64,000 nt of DNA, taken from Saprospiraceae bacterium. GTDB lineage: Bacteria > Bacteroidota > Bacteroidia > Chitinophagales > Saprospiraceae. This document shows, piece after piece, positions 18,501 to 26,426 of this stretch. Location: contig JALHQW010000023.1 of assembly GCA_022841745.1 (NCBI GenBank), positions 44,337-108,336 of the forward strand, written 5' to 3'. Below the pieces are notes generated by a model that was given only the letters and a program-made list of their open reading frames with translations, ran no database searches and was not told the origin of the DNA. Both the position numbers and the translations under genes were made by a program. The first letter of the stretch is position 1. The number at the start of each line of letters is the position of its first letter.

Positions 18501-18962
18501 AATATTCGCCTCGGTCGGTGCATTGTTTTTCAGCCTTGATTTTCTGACAAAACCAAATTTATCGCTGGAATTCCATTCCACCTGAAAGGTCAATTGCAGG
18601 TCATGGTTTATTTCTTCGAAGATGATTTTATGCCCGAAAATATGTTTGTACAAATTCCGGCTGGTGCGGTATATGCCTTCATAACGGTTGGAAAAAGGCT
18701 CCCAGCTATGTTGACCACCGCCATGCTGAACCAAGAATATGGACTTGCTACCCGTTATTTCAACGGACTCGGTTATTTTGTCATCGGTATAATAGGGGAA
18801 TAACGCATAATCGGCATTCTTTCGCCCAGCGCTCAAACCACCATTGCTGGAAATGAACAGCCAGTGGTCTGAGTCGCTGACAATGCTCATGAAAAAGGGA
18901 CGCATGGCATCGTGATTGGCTATCTTCAAGTAGCGCTCATTTTCATGTATTTCTATGGTCAT
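15552..18962 (-). CDS. Probable cytoplasmic beta-1,3-glucan phosphorylase (GH149/GH161-type, GH94 clan)
   Basis: 1136 residues without signal peptide. The central part looks like the (alpha/alpha)6 barrel of inverting beta-glucan phosphorylases: LDYQGNWRDIFQNWEALA, DNPWSYIGYWGDHQVIYLLKF, and RPEWNDANNALVGNGVSMVT near residue 630, where the Asp of WND is the expected general acid. The N-terminal beta-sandwich (FFMSIVSDSDHWLFISSNGG) also fits. A length of about 1100 residues matches GH149 and GH161, which release glucose-1-phosphate from beta-1,3-glucans, and not the shorter GH94. The genomic setting (GH16, GH17) supports the substrate. The start is ATG 18962; a GTG two codons upstream is possible. 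Family number needs a search. Confidence 0.65.
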   Translation of the reverse strand: MTIEIHENERYLKIANHDAMRPFFMSIVSDSDHWLFISSNGGLSAGRKNADYALFPYYTDDKITESVEITGSKSIFLVQHGGGQHSWEPFSNRYEGIYRTSRNLYKHIFGHKIIFEEINHDLQLTFQVEWNSSDKFGFVRKSRLKNNAPTEANISLLDGLQNIMPYGVPSSLQNTASNLVDAYKRSELDKATGLGIFALSAIIVDKAEPSEALKANVAWSLGLENPTYLLSSLQLSSFRKGIPLRQEEDVKAEKGAYLLHQNISLQPSAEKEWMIVADVNQSHTAVAKLLHLIKNEKGLSQLVNDDIAAGTKRLLALNAAADGLQLTADHRRDARHFSNVLFNIMRGGIFDHNYQIGKWDFSHYLSKANKTVFEKEKSLIDKLPAMFSFFHLKEMAQQSGDAHFTRLCIEYMPLKFSRRHGDPSRPWNWFSINTRNEKDGSKILDYQGNWRDIFQNWEALAHAYPAFIESMVYKFVNATTFDGYNPYRVTKDGFDWETIEPDNPWSYIGYWGDHQVIYLLKFLEFMEDHEPGQLESLFDNDCFVYANVPYRIKSYEETLRNPKDTIEFDHKLDLKIRLEKESTGADAALLREKNGGIYTVTFVEKILAMVLAKLSNFIPEGGIWMNTQRPEWNDANNALVGNGVSMVTLCYLRRFLHFFKNRLAASELEHANISTELVAFYHGISQTLKHHEHLLSGKINDSERKQVLDGLGKAGSAYRTRIYNQPFSGEKQAVSLEEIGQFFDLSLRYLEHTIDANKRPDNLYHAYNLMTIESDDKISISYLSEMQEGQVAVLSSKYLTSHEALIVLDSMKKSKLFRPDQYSYVLYPNKDLPGFLVKNNLPKEAVSQSTLLTQLVADGNVDIIEKDINGVHHFNSNFKNANDLNAALEALAKTSYAPLVEKDKKRVLQIFEDLFNHKAFTGRSGTFFGYEGLGSIYWHMVSKLLLAVEESCLKAVDDNESPAVIGQLLEHYYEINEGIGVHKSPSLYGAFPTDPYSHTPAGKGAQQPGMTGQVKEDILSRFGELGVFVKNGQLYFNPCMLRKNEFLEEAKTFEYFNVHQEQGELTLEKGSLCFTYCQVPIVYKLAQENSLTIVHKNGTSTTFNDLFLDGMNSRKLFERAGDVVQINVQIMASMLK

Positions 18963-19010
18963 AATCACGTTTAATTATTCATTATTAAAAGATTTCCACC
19001 TAATCAACGA

Positions 19011-20294
19011 TTATTTTTTTGGGGAAATAATGCATTCTGGCTTGGCACCTCTAATTTGGATGCGGGCGAAATGCTGTTGTATCGTAATAAGGGAAATGCC
19101 GTTGGAATAGGGGTCTAACTGATGAGCTTCTTTCAAGGCATAATATGCGGCTCGTGGATAAAGTGGATAAAAACCTTGGGCGTTGGCCGGGCCTTTGGCG
19201 CATACGCCGAACCACTCTTCGTTCATGTTGTTTTTGCCCTCCACATAATCAAATAAATACCCACCATTCGACCATGAGGCGTTGTCATCGTGAACGTCGA
19301 GGTTTTTGGTTTGACCGAACTTCCACCACCCATCACTGAACTGGAATGTGAACCCCCCGATTGCGTTGCCCGCTTTGCCAAGGCCATCGGCGTTTTCATA
19401 AATCTCCCGCCAGTTAGCCACATCCACGAATGCTTGGTCTCTTTGGGCCTCCTCCATCGTCACGGCATTGAAGGCATCGCTGCCAAATTCTGTCAACAGC
19501 ACGGGTTTGCCATATTCCCTTTTTACCCGTTCAAAAAGGTCGGTAAATGATGTGCCACGATAGACATTGATGCCCAAAATGTCCACATCCTTACACGCTT
19601 TGGCGATGATGTCGAGAAAGAGCAGATCCCCGTTGCACAAGGCCACAGGATGCGTTTTGTCAACGGCTTGCATGGCCACGGCTGCGTCGTTGAAGAGTTT
19701 GTACAAATGTTTGGCCCGCTCAGTTGAGGGCCTTTCATCTACCGGGATGTCTTCGGTTTCGGCACCTTCCCAGAAGAGGCCGTAGTTGTTTTCGTTGCCC
19801 AATAGATACAGCAAAAGCCCTGGTGTATCTTTGTATTCTGCTGCCAGCTCTTTCACTTCTTTGAGGAGGAGTTCTTTTGTTTTTTGGTCGGAATACTCGG
19901 TATTGGCCACCCAAGCACCATTCAACATCAACCCATAACGGCCAAAAGAGTGGTTGAGCATGGTGTGGATACCGTAAGTTTCATAAATGTATTGTACCCA
20001 CTTTTTCTGGATGCCGGTATAGACACGTATGGTGTTGACCCCCATGTTTTTCAACAAGGACATTTCATCATCGAGTGCCTGCTTGATGAAAGCATCGGAT
20101 TGGCTCCAAAGGCTGTAGGTGTAGTTGGTCCCGACGGGGTAATAATCCCAATTCATACCATTCACCATCAGGGCTTTTCCGTTCACGAGGAGTTTCGCCC
20201 CATCCTCGTTTTGCTCAATGACCACCTGCGTGGTTTGAGAAAAAAGGGAAAGGGTTGAGAAAATGCTGCCCCAAAAGAGTAATCCTGCTTTCAT
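19011..20294 (-). CDS. GH2-like TIM-barrel glycosidase, secreted
   Basis: 427 residues with a signal peptide (MKAGLLFWGSIFSTLSLFSQ). It is the TIM-barrel module of the GH2/clan A type only: LLVNGKALMVNGMNWDYYPVG, acid/base Glu168 in LLGNENNYGL, and nucleophile Glu269 in VLLTEFGSDAF. No GH2 N-terminal jelly-roll or Ig domains are present. Such short barrels occur in beta-glucan loci; exact specificity is unknown, but an exo- or endo-beta-glucosidic role on laminarin products is likely. The start is the ATG at 20292-20294, where the signal peptide begins. It lies 49 bases upstream of the phosphorylase gene in the same orientation. Confidence 0.75.
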   Translation of the reverse strand: MKAGLLFWGSIFSTLSLFSQTTQVVIEQNEDGAKLLVNGKALMVNGMNWDYYPVGTNYTYSLWSQSDAFIKQALDDEMSLLKNMGVNTIRVYTGIQKKWVQYIYETYGIHTMLNHSFGRYGLMLNGAWVANTEYSDQKTKELLLKEVKELAAEYKDTPGLLLYLLGNENNYGLFWEGAETEDIPVDERPSTERAKHLYKLFNDAAVAMQAVDKTHPVALCNGDLLFLDIIAKACKDVDILGINVYRGTSFTDLFERVKREYGKPVLLTEFGSDAFNAVTMEEAQRDQAFVDVANWREIYENADGLGKAGNAIGGFTFQFSDGWWKFGQTKNLDVHDDNASWSNGGYLFDYVEGKNNMNEEWFGVCAKGPANAQGFYPLYPRAAYYALKEAHQLDPYSNGISLITIQQHFARIQIRGAKPECIISPKK

Positions 20295-20441
20295 GATGAT
20301 ATGTAGGTTTGTTCTTGATTCAGTTGGAATGATGGGAGCATGCTGCAACTACAGCTTGCCCCAATTATTCCGCTTTACATTTGCTTTATTTGATTGCAAC
20401 CATCCAGTAGGATCTGTTTTTTGTGAACAAAGCGATTATTT

Positions 20442-21180
20442 TTAATTTTTCGCTTTAATTATTTTTTTTGAATGAACCAATCCTGTTTCGTTCTTCAAAT
20501 ACAAAAAATATTGGCTATCAGGAAATTCAGACATATTTACAACCTCATTTATTTTTGATTTTTCTTCTATTTTTCTTGACGACATTTCTTGTCCTAAAAA
20601 ATTGTGAATAACAATTTCGACATTTTCTACCTTATAAAATTCGCCTTGGATCAAAAAATAGTCAGCGGAAGGATTTGGGAATACATTCAAATTAGAAACA
20701 AACAGCTCTTCCCTACTTTGCGTTAATAAAGTGAATTCCATCCAGTTAAGATTAAAATTCGGCTCTGTGATCTCCACCCGCAACTGCTGGGTGCCCGGCA
20801 TTAGATTGACATTCGCAGTGGTCGTCGTCCAGGTTTGCCAACCGCCCGTCGAGGTGAAACCGAGCCTTTAGCGAATCAATGTCTATTTTCCGCACATGGT
20901 TTTCGAGCCATTTTTCATAAAATAGGTCGGTATTTGCCTCTCCGATAAACTGCTCTATTTTGTTCCTGATCTGCCATTGAGGCCCTGCGAAACCTGCCGG
21001 TTGTAGCATGTACCCCTCCTGCAACATCCAGCCTCCCAAGCCCATGCCACGGAGGATGACGGTATCGCCGTTCTCGTTGACGATAGCGTTGCCATTGGTG
21101 GTCAGGAAGCCTTGGGCAAAAGCATTGCTGAACGCAAGGGCGGTCAGTAAAAAAACAGAAATGGGTATTCTATTCTTCAT
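20442..21180 (-). pseudogene. GH5-CBM6-T9SS gene remnant with deleted catalytic core
   Basis: Residues at the 5' end (signal peptide MKNRIPISVFLLTALAFSNAFA, then TVILRGMGLGGWMLQEGYML, WLENHVRKIDIDSLKA) are the start of a secreted GH5 glucanase just before the strand where RLP... would follow. The next bases, in a different frame, encode the tail of a CBM6-like module (GFTSTGGWQTWTTTTANVNL, LRVEITEPNFNLNWMEF) and then an AT-rich type A sorting domain (VFPNPSADYFLIQGEF ... SKKIIKAKN). The catalytic glutamates and about 250-300 residues are missing, and a TAA lies in the CBM frame right at the junction (about 20855-20873). So an internal deletion has fused the two ends out of frame. Without this the gene would have been a further glucanase of the locus. 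Confidence 0.8.
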
Positions 21181-21297
21181 AAAAAAGTCATGCATCATTC
21201 CTCCATAAAGGGACACCTGTGGACCAAGTTTTGACACCTTGTAGCTACCGCTCTTCCGCTCGCCTAGTAGGTTACCTTGAACCTGTGTTGTTCATGA

Positions 21298-22527
21298 TCA
21301 CTGGAACACCCTGATATAGTCCACGATCATATGCTGCGGGAACTCGGTGGTTGCATTGGGCGGCCCCGGCCAGTTGCCACCAACGGCCACGTTGAAAATG
21401 AAAAAGAAATTGCCAGAATTGAATTCGCTCAGGTCCGCAGGGCTGGTGTTCAGCACATGGTACTGCACGTCGTCCAAGAGCCACCTGATCTGGCCATCCG
21501 ACCAGATGATGGAATAAACGTGGAATTCATCGTGAAGGGAAGTAGCACTCAATTTTGTGCCGCTATATAGGGCATGGTTTCCGCCTCCGTCCCGCCAGTG
21601 GGCGGTACCGTGACACGTGTTGGGCTCATGGCCAACCACTTCCATGATGTCAATTTCGCCGCAGGCGGGCCAACTCACTTGTTGGATATTGCTGCCGAGC
21701 ATCCATAATGCAGGCCAGATGCCCTGACCTCTGGGCAAGGCGGCACGGATGTCCACCCTTCCGAACTGGAAGTCGAATTTGCCTTTGGTTATCATTCGGG
21801 TTGAGGTGTACAAGGGGGGGGAAAGGTTCTTTTTAGCCTCGATTACCAAGTGGCCATCCACGATGGAGGCGTTTTCTTTTTTGTAAAATTGGAGTTCGTT
21901 GTTTCCCCAGCCGCTATTGCCATTGCCAAGTTCAAAGGTCCAGTTAGACTCATCCACTACTGTTCCGCTGAACTCGTCCTGCCAGATTAGGGCCATGTTG
22001 GGATAGTTGTCAGGGGTGGAATAGCCCGATGAAGGGATGTCAGTGGTCGAAGTACCCTCCTCGTCGTTCAATATAGTGATCGTGGCCACGCCTTTGTCTA
22101 TGGTCGCACCGCCTTCCACATTGCCTATCACCACTTCAAACACCTCGTTGTTTTCAAATTTTTCATCCCCTTTCAATTTGATCTGATGGTCTTTTATTAG
22201 GTCGCCCGGAGGGAAAACAATGGGTATGTTGCTGAAACCAACAAAGTCCTCCCCGTCCGTCGCCGACACGTCCCTCGAACTGATGTAAACCGTATTCAAC
22301 TGCTGAGAAGCGGTACTTAATTGGATACGGACAAAGATGTTTTTATCGGTACTGCCCTCGTCAATGGACAAGTCCTGCACGGTCACTTTCACGATGGTAT
22401 CTGTTCCACCGCCATTGCCCCCAGGGTCAGCTTCATCGTCTTTTGAGCCACAGGCTACCGAGCATAGCATCAAACTTCCCAAAAGCAGGGTTGCAAGGAA
22501 AGGGATTTTTTTCAGTTCGGGCATCAT
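21298..22527 (-). CDS. GH16 laminarinase lipoprotein with Calx-beta domain
   Basis: 410 residues. Lipobox Cys26 (CSVAC) after a signal peptide; a Calx-beta domain (about 48-156, VQDLSIDEGSTDKNIFV ... ITILNDE); then a GH16 jelly roll with the active-site motif GEIDIMEVVG, in which Glu291 is the nucleophile, Asp293 assists and Glu296 is the acid/base. The bulge-containing ExDxxE form is that of laminarinases and lichenases, so it most likely makes endo cuts in beta-1,3-glucan at the cell surface. The start is the ATG at 22525-22527 (MMPELKKIPF...); upstream sequence in frame is not signal-like. It stands between the PKD lipoprotein and the GH5 remnant. Confidence 0.93.
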   Translation of the reverse strand: MMPELKKIPFLATLLLGSLMLCSVACGSKDDEADPGGNGGGTDTIVKVTVQDLSIDEGSTDKNIFVRIQLSTASQQLNTVYISSRDVSATDGEDFVGFSNIPIVFPPGDLIKDHQIKLKGDEKFENNEVFEVVIGNVEGGATIDKGVATITILNDEEGTSTTDIPSSGYSTPDNYPNMALIWQDEFSGTVVDESNWTFELGNGNSGWGNNELQFYKKENASIVDGHLVIEAKKNLSPPLYTSTRMITKGKFDFQFGRVDIRAALPRGQGIWPALWMLGSNIQQVSWPACGEIDIMEVVGHEPNTCHGTAHWRDGGGNHALYSGTKLSATSLHDEFHVYSIIWSDGQIRWLLDDVQYHVLNTSPADLSEFNSGNFFFIFNVAVGGNWPGPPNATTEFPQHMIVDYIRVFQ

Positions 22528-22558
22528 TTTAAAAAGGTTTATAAAGATGGATAAAAAA

Positions 22559-22612
22559 TTGAAGGGTGTTGATACAGATTGATTTGACAAAATCTGTATC
22601 AACCCTCTTCAA
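22559..22612 (-). repeat. 22-bp inverted repeat between PKD lipoprotein and GH16 genes
   Basis: TTGAAGGGTGTTGATACAGA... (22559-22580) pairs with its reverse complement at 22591-22612 with two mismatches and a 10-base loop. A second, looser inverted repeat follows (ATGAATTGGAACGC near 22640 with GCGTTTCCAATTCAT near 22673-22687). Both lie in the 278-base gap downstream of the PKD gene, on the transcribed strand before GH16. Possible roles: 3' end protection, attenuation or RNA processing. Confidence 0.7.
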
Positions 22613-22805
22613 CTTCTTTTATTTCCTCTTTTCAGTGAAATGAATTGGAACGCTGCCAACTTTCGGTTTTTGCGTTTCCAATTCATAAACTTAATGTACG
22701 TATGAAATATATCCTAATCATACATCAAGCCCATTAAAATTTGGGAGATTGGACTGCGGTGCAAATCCGCTTTCTAATTTCCCAAAACCAGATTTCAAAA
22801 AAATC

Positions 22806-24518
22806 TTACTGCGAAATCAAGCGCATCGTCCAGTTAGAAGTATTGCTCTGGTCGGCACTGTAATCCACCGTGATGGTCAATCTTTCCACACCCCCATTAT
22901 TACTATATTCCAGTACCTGGTATTTGATCTGGGAGGCTGGCGTTCCAGTTGCATCATTGGGCAATTCGCCGGCATTGCTTGCCTTATTGAAGCCGATGAA
23001 AGCACCCAATCCCATTACCGTAATATCGGTATCTGTTGCGGTGAAGCTATGCACACCAGAGGCAAACACATCGAACGGACTGGTAAGGTCGGCCTCATTC
23101 AAACAGAGAAAAGAACCAGCCATGTAAGGCTCTGCCCACACCTGCCCTTTTGCTGCGTACTCAAAAGTACCGTCATTTTTAAAGATGAACTCATCGTCCA
23201 TTTGGCAGGCCCTTTCGATGACACCAGCAGCATCAATGCCTCCCCACCATTCGCTGCTACCTGGCCCAGGGCCAACGTAGTAAGAACCTTCACCATCCAA
23301 TTTCCAAACCTTACCTGTGGCGTTGGAAAGCGAAGCAGCATTAAATACAGCAGAACTGATGGTAATATTTTGCGAAGCCATGTCGCTCTGCCCCATGTTG
23401 TCCATAGCAGTTAAAGTCACCGTATAGTCGCCATCAGCGCTGTAGGTGTGGGTCGGGTTTTCAGCAGAAGAAGTTGCGCCATCACCGAAATCCCACATAT
23501 AGCTGGTAGCATTCTGGGAGGTGTTCGTAAAATCAACCGTATTTCCTGATTTGAAAAAAGAAAAACCGGCAGAAGGCACGGATCCAGGAATATCGGGCAA
23601 ATCAGCAGGGTTGTGGTAGCTGAGGAGGTAGAAATTCCAGTAGCCGCCTGCGCCGCCATTAATTGCAATAGAGATATGCAACCTATCGGCAATCGGGTCT
23701 TCCACCATCTCGAAAATGTGATACGTTTTTACGGAACGTGGGATAAAGTCATCGCCAGTATCTGTTTTTTGTGCCAAGCCGATGTATGCACCCAAACCAT
23801 TGAGCGTAATGATATTGGCCGCTGCATCGAAATCGTAGGTATAAGAACCGCCATTTGCATAAGCGCTTAGGTTTTCGCCCGTCGAGGCAGTAAGGATACC
23901 TGCTTCCGTTTCATCGTGGCAACCCTCGGCGGGGCCCCAACCGCCATTGGCTGTTGCATCCACATAAAGTGTCCCATTGGTATTCTTTTCCCAAGTCCCA
24001 TCGGAATGGAAGGTATAAGAATCATCAAGGATACATGGTCGGTCACCATGAGGGGTGTTGATACCAAAACCCCACCAGCTGTTGTCGCCTTCGTTGGGGC
24101 CGATGCCCAAGGCAACGTCCACCCGGTCAAGGTACCATGTTTTGCTACCTGAACCTGCCAAGAAGGAAGCGGCTGCATTTGGGTCAGTGATGTTGAATGT
24201 TTCTGACTTAGAAGAAGACCCCCCATCGCCAGTTGCAGTCAATTTCACTGTATAGCTCCCTGCGGCGGCATAGGTATGTGTAGGGTCTTTCTCAGTGCTT
24301 GTCTCACCATCGCCAAAGTCCCATGAGTAGGAAGTGGCATTTTGGGAAAAATTGGAAAATGTTACCTCCTGCCAATTCGTGTTACTGATGGCGAACTGGA
24401 AACTGGCCACGACCGTATCAGCGGTCGGAGCCATATCGTCATCTTTCTTACAGCTCACGATAAGCAACAAGGACGCAAAAAGCATTGCGCCAAATGATTT
24501 GAAAAGAAAATTATTCAT
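22806..24518 (-). CDS. PKD-domain surface glycan-binding lipoprotein (SusE/F position)
   Basis: 570 residues. A lipoprotein signal with Cys23 (LLLIVSCKKDDD) and two PKD domains (about 36-114 and 305-390; YSWDFGDGETSTEKDPTHTY and YMWDFGDGATSSAENPTHTY). Each PKD domain is followed by a similar beta-rich module, marked by KTWYLDRVDVALGIGPNEGD/NSWWGFG and KVWKLDGEGSYYVGPGPGSSEWWGG, so the protein is an internal duplication. It sits directly after SusD where the non-catalytic glycan-binding proteins usually are, so an extra binding subunit for beta-glucan is the best guess. Tryptophan-rich loops are consistent with sugar stacking. The start at 24518 (MNNFLFKSFG) gives the signal peptide. Confidence 0.8.
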   Translation of the reverse strand: MNNFLFKSFGAMLFASLLLIVSCKKDDDMAPTADTVVASFQFAISNTNWQEVTFSNFSQNATSYSWDFGDGETSTEKDPTHTYAAAGSYTVKLTATGDGGSSSKSETFNITDPNAAASFLAGSGSKTWYLDRVDVALGIGPNEGDNSWWGFGINTPHGDRPCILDDSYTFHSDGTWEKNTNGTLYVDATANGGWGPAEGCHDETEAGILTASTGENLSAYANGGSYTYDFDAAANIITLNGLGAYIGLAQKTDTGDDFIPRSVKTYHIFEMVEDPIADRLHISIAINGGAGGYWNFYLLSYHNPADLPDIPGSVPSAGFSFFKSGNTVDFTNTSQNATSYMWDFGDGATSSAENPTHTYSADGDYTVTLTAMDNMGQSDMASQNITISSAVFNAASLSNATGKVWKLDGEGSYYVGPGPGSSEWWGGIDAAGVIERACQMDDEFIFKNDGTFEYAAKGQVWAEPYMAGSFLCLNEADLTSPFDVFASGVHSFTATDTDITVMGLGAFIGFNKASNAGELPNDATGTPASQIKYQVLEYSNNGGVERLTITVDYSADQSNTSNWTMRLISQ

Positions 24519-24572
24519 GTTAAATGTATTTTGTGAGTAAATGAGAAATTGATGAATGCTTGCCCCTTTGGG

Positions 24573-24632
24573 GGATGGTTTCATGGTTTCATGGCTTCAT
24601 GGCCATGAAACCATGAAGCCATGAAACCATCC
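24573..24632 (-). repeat. Word-repeat hairpin after susD
   Basis: A 60-base near-perfect palindrome: 30-base arms (24573-24602 and 24603-24632) with two mismatches and no loop. Each arm is a tandem of an 8-base word (ATGGTTTC / ATGGCTTC on one side, CCATGAAA / CCATGAAG on the other). It begins three bases beyond the stop codon of susD. See the findings on the whole family. Confidence 0.9.
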
Positions 24633-24635
24633 ATT

Positions 24636-26261
24636 TTATTTAAACAAACCCGCATCCGGGTAGGTCGTCAGGTTTGGTGCAACTTGCGATTCTTCCAGTG
24701 AAATGGGCAGCCACAGGTGCTCGTCGCTGAAATTGCCCGCCTTGTCTTGGTCGCCCACGAACAGGGTGGCATTGGCTCGTCCTGAACGGACGAGATCGAA
24801 CCAGCGGTCGCCTTCGCCTGCCAGTTCGGCACGGCGCTCGTACCAGATGAGGTCGAGGAGGCTCCAGCCCTGCTCGCTCATGATGGTTTGGGCCGTTTTG
24901 AAATTGCCCGTGTTGTTGCCGGGGCCAGCCGCCCGTTCACGCACCATGTCAATGTGGGTCATGGCTGCCCCATCGTCGCCATTGCCCCGGTGCAGCGCCT
25001 CGGCCAACATGAGCAGCACATCGGCATAGCGGATGGAATGGGTGTTCTGTGCTTTGGTCAGGTTTTCGTCGCCGCCGTTCACGTTGGTACCTGCGTGAGC
25101 TTTGTAGTTCGGGTATTTTTCCTGCCAAAAACCAGTGTAGTCCACGGGGTTGCTTTGCGTTTTATCAATCACCGGGTTGCAACTGCTGCCTGCATCAATG
25201 ATGTCCTGCGCCAGTTCAGCATCTGAAGCGATGGCCACGTCACGGCGGTAGGTGTCGTCGGGCAGGAAGTGTCCCCAAAGGCTTTGGGTCGGCATCATAA
25301 AGCCCCAGCCCGCTTGGTAGTCGGGGTGGTTGTCGCATAGGCCACGGATGCCGCAAAGTTGCAGGATGCCATTGCCGTCAATGCCCTCGAACCAGCTCCA
25401 GTCGCTCGTCCACAGCGAGTTGTGCTGTATTTCAAAAACAGACTCATTGGTATTTCTTACACCAAAACTGTAGAGTGTCTGCATGTCGTCCTCCAACTGG
25501 TAAACGCCAAGGTCAACCACCTGCTGGAAGGCCGCTGCCGCTTGGTCGAATTTCGCAGCGTCGTCGCCCAAGATGTCCGCCCAATAGAGGTACGCCTTTC
25601 CCATCAGGGCAAGGGCAGCGCCTTTGGTGGCCCGCCCTGCCTCGCCGGATGAAACAGTTACTGGCAAAATGGCCGCTGCTTCTTGGCAATCCGTTATTAT
25701 TTGTTGAAAAACCTCTGAAGCAGTGTTCCTTTCAAGGTCCACATCGCCGGGGGCGAGCAGTTCGGTCACTACTGGGATGGGGCCAAAATATTTGAACAAC
25801 TCGAAGTGGTAGTATGCCCGCAGGAACTTGGCCTCCGCTTTGAAAACCTCCACCGCTGGCGACGACACCTGCGATTGGTACAACACTGTGTTTGCCCTAA
25901 AAATGCCGATATAATTGCGGCGGTAGAGCGGCTGCGTCACCACGTTGGAATTGGTGTTGGTGAAATCATCGTACTCCTGCCAGCCGGGCTGGTCGTTGTT
26001 CGAGGGGTCGCCGCCAGCATTGGCGTTGTCCGACCGTATTTCCCCGAACATGACATAAGAAATCCATTGGCCGTAGGCCATTGACCAACCGAGTGGGTCA
26101 TACGCTGCTATGAGCGCAGAAGAGATTTGGTCTTCGGTGACGAAGAAGTTGCTGGACAAAAACTCGTTGACAGGCTCGACGTCCAAACGGTCTTCGCCGC
26201 AGCTTTGGATGCCCAAGAAAAAGGCGAAAAAGACGAGGATGTATGATTTGTATATTTTCAT
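24636..26261 (-). CDS. susD: SusD/RagB-family glycan-binding lipoprotein
   Basis: 541 residues. Lipobox Cys21 (FFLGIQSC) anchors it in the outer membrane. It has the helical SusD fold: VEPVNEFLSSNFFVTEDQI at the N-terminus, EAKFLRAYYHFELFKYFGPIPVV (about 143-165) and the closing RADLxWxERRxEL-like region (LLDLIWYERRAELAGEGDRWFDLVRSG). SusD proteins cap the SusC pore and bind the polysaccharide, here probably a beta-1,3-glucan given the enzymes downstream. It lies 165 bases after susC, separated by a nested hairpin element. Start ATG 26259-26261. Confidence 0.97.
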   Translation of the reverse strand: MKIYKSYILVFFAFFLGIQSCGEDRLDVEPVNEFLSSNFFVTEDQISSALIAAYDPLGWSMAYGQWISYVMFGEIRSDNANAGGDPSNNDQPGWQEYDDFTNTNSNVVTQPLYRRNYIGIFRANTVLYQSQVSSPAVEVFKAEAKFLRAYYHFELFKYFGPIPVVTELLAPGDVDLERNTASEVFQQIITDCQEAAAILPVTVSSGEAGRATKGAALALMGKAYLYWADILGDDAAKFDQAAAAFQQVVDLGVYQLEDDMQTLYSFGVRNTNESVFEIQHNSLWTSDWSWFEGIDGNGILQLCGIRGLCDNHPDYQAGWGFMMPTQSLWGHFLPDDTYRRDVAIASDAELAQDIIDAGSSCNPVIDKTQSNPVDYTGFWQEKYPNYKAHAGTNVNGGDENLTKAQNTHSIRYADVLLMLAEALHRGNGDDGAAMTHIDMVRERAAGPGNNTGNFKTAQTIMSEQGWSLLDLIWYERRAELAGEGDRWFDLVRSGRANATLFVGDQDKAGNFSDEHLWLPISLEESQVAPNLTTYPDAGLFK

Positions 26262-26300
26262 TTTTAGTGATTAGTTAAATCGTGATTAGTGATTTGCTCA

Positions 26301-26385
26301 TTTGAGATGACGACACCTTTTTTCGCCTTGAACAGTGTCGCTAAAAGGCAAAAATTTTAGCGGCGAAAAAAGATGTCACCTCAAA
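26301..26385 (-). repeat. Nested hairpin between susC and susD
   Basis: Outer arms 26301-26327 (TTTGAGATGACGACACC...) and 26362-26385 (...GATGTCACCTCAAA) pair over about 24 bases, including TTTTTTCGCC with GGCGAAAAAA. Inside is a perfect 8-bp stem CGCTAAAA (26339-26346) / TTTTAGCG (26355-26362). To its left, at 26268-26295, the word GTGATTA/GTGATTT is repeated. It begins about 40 bases after the susC stop and could set the different levels of the two proteins or block decay. Confidence 0.8.
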
Positions 26386-26426
26386 TTCCGTTTTTTCAAC
26401 CTGACAGATATGAGCTGACTGCCTAC

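Noticed and set aside
20442..20801. A separate 119-aa T9SS protein
   Set aside because: It lacks a signal peptide and begins in the middle of a CBM6 domain; it is the 3' part of the GH5 remnant.
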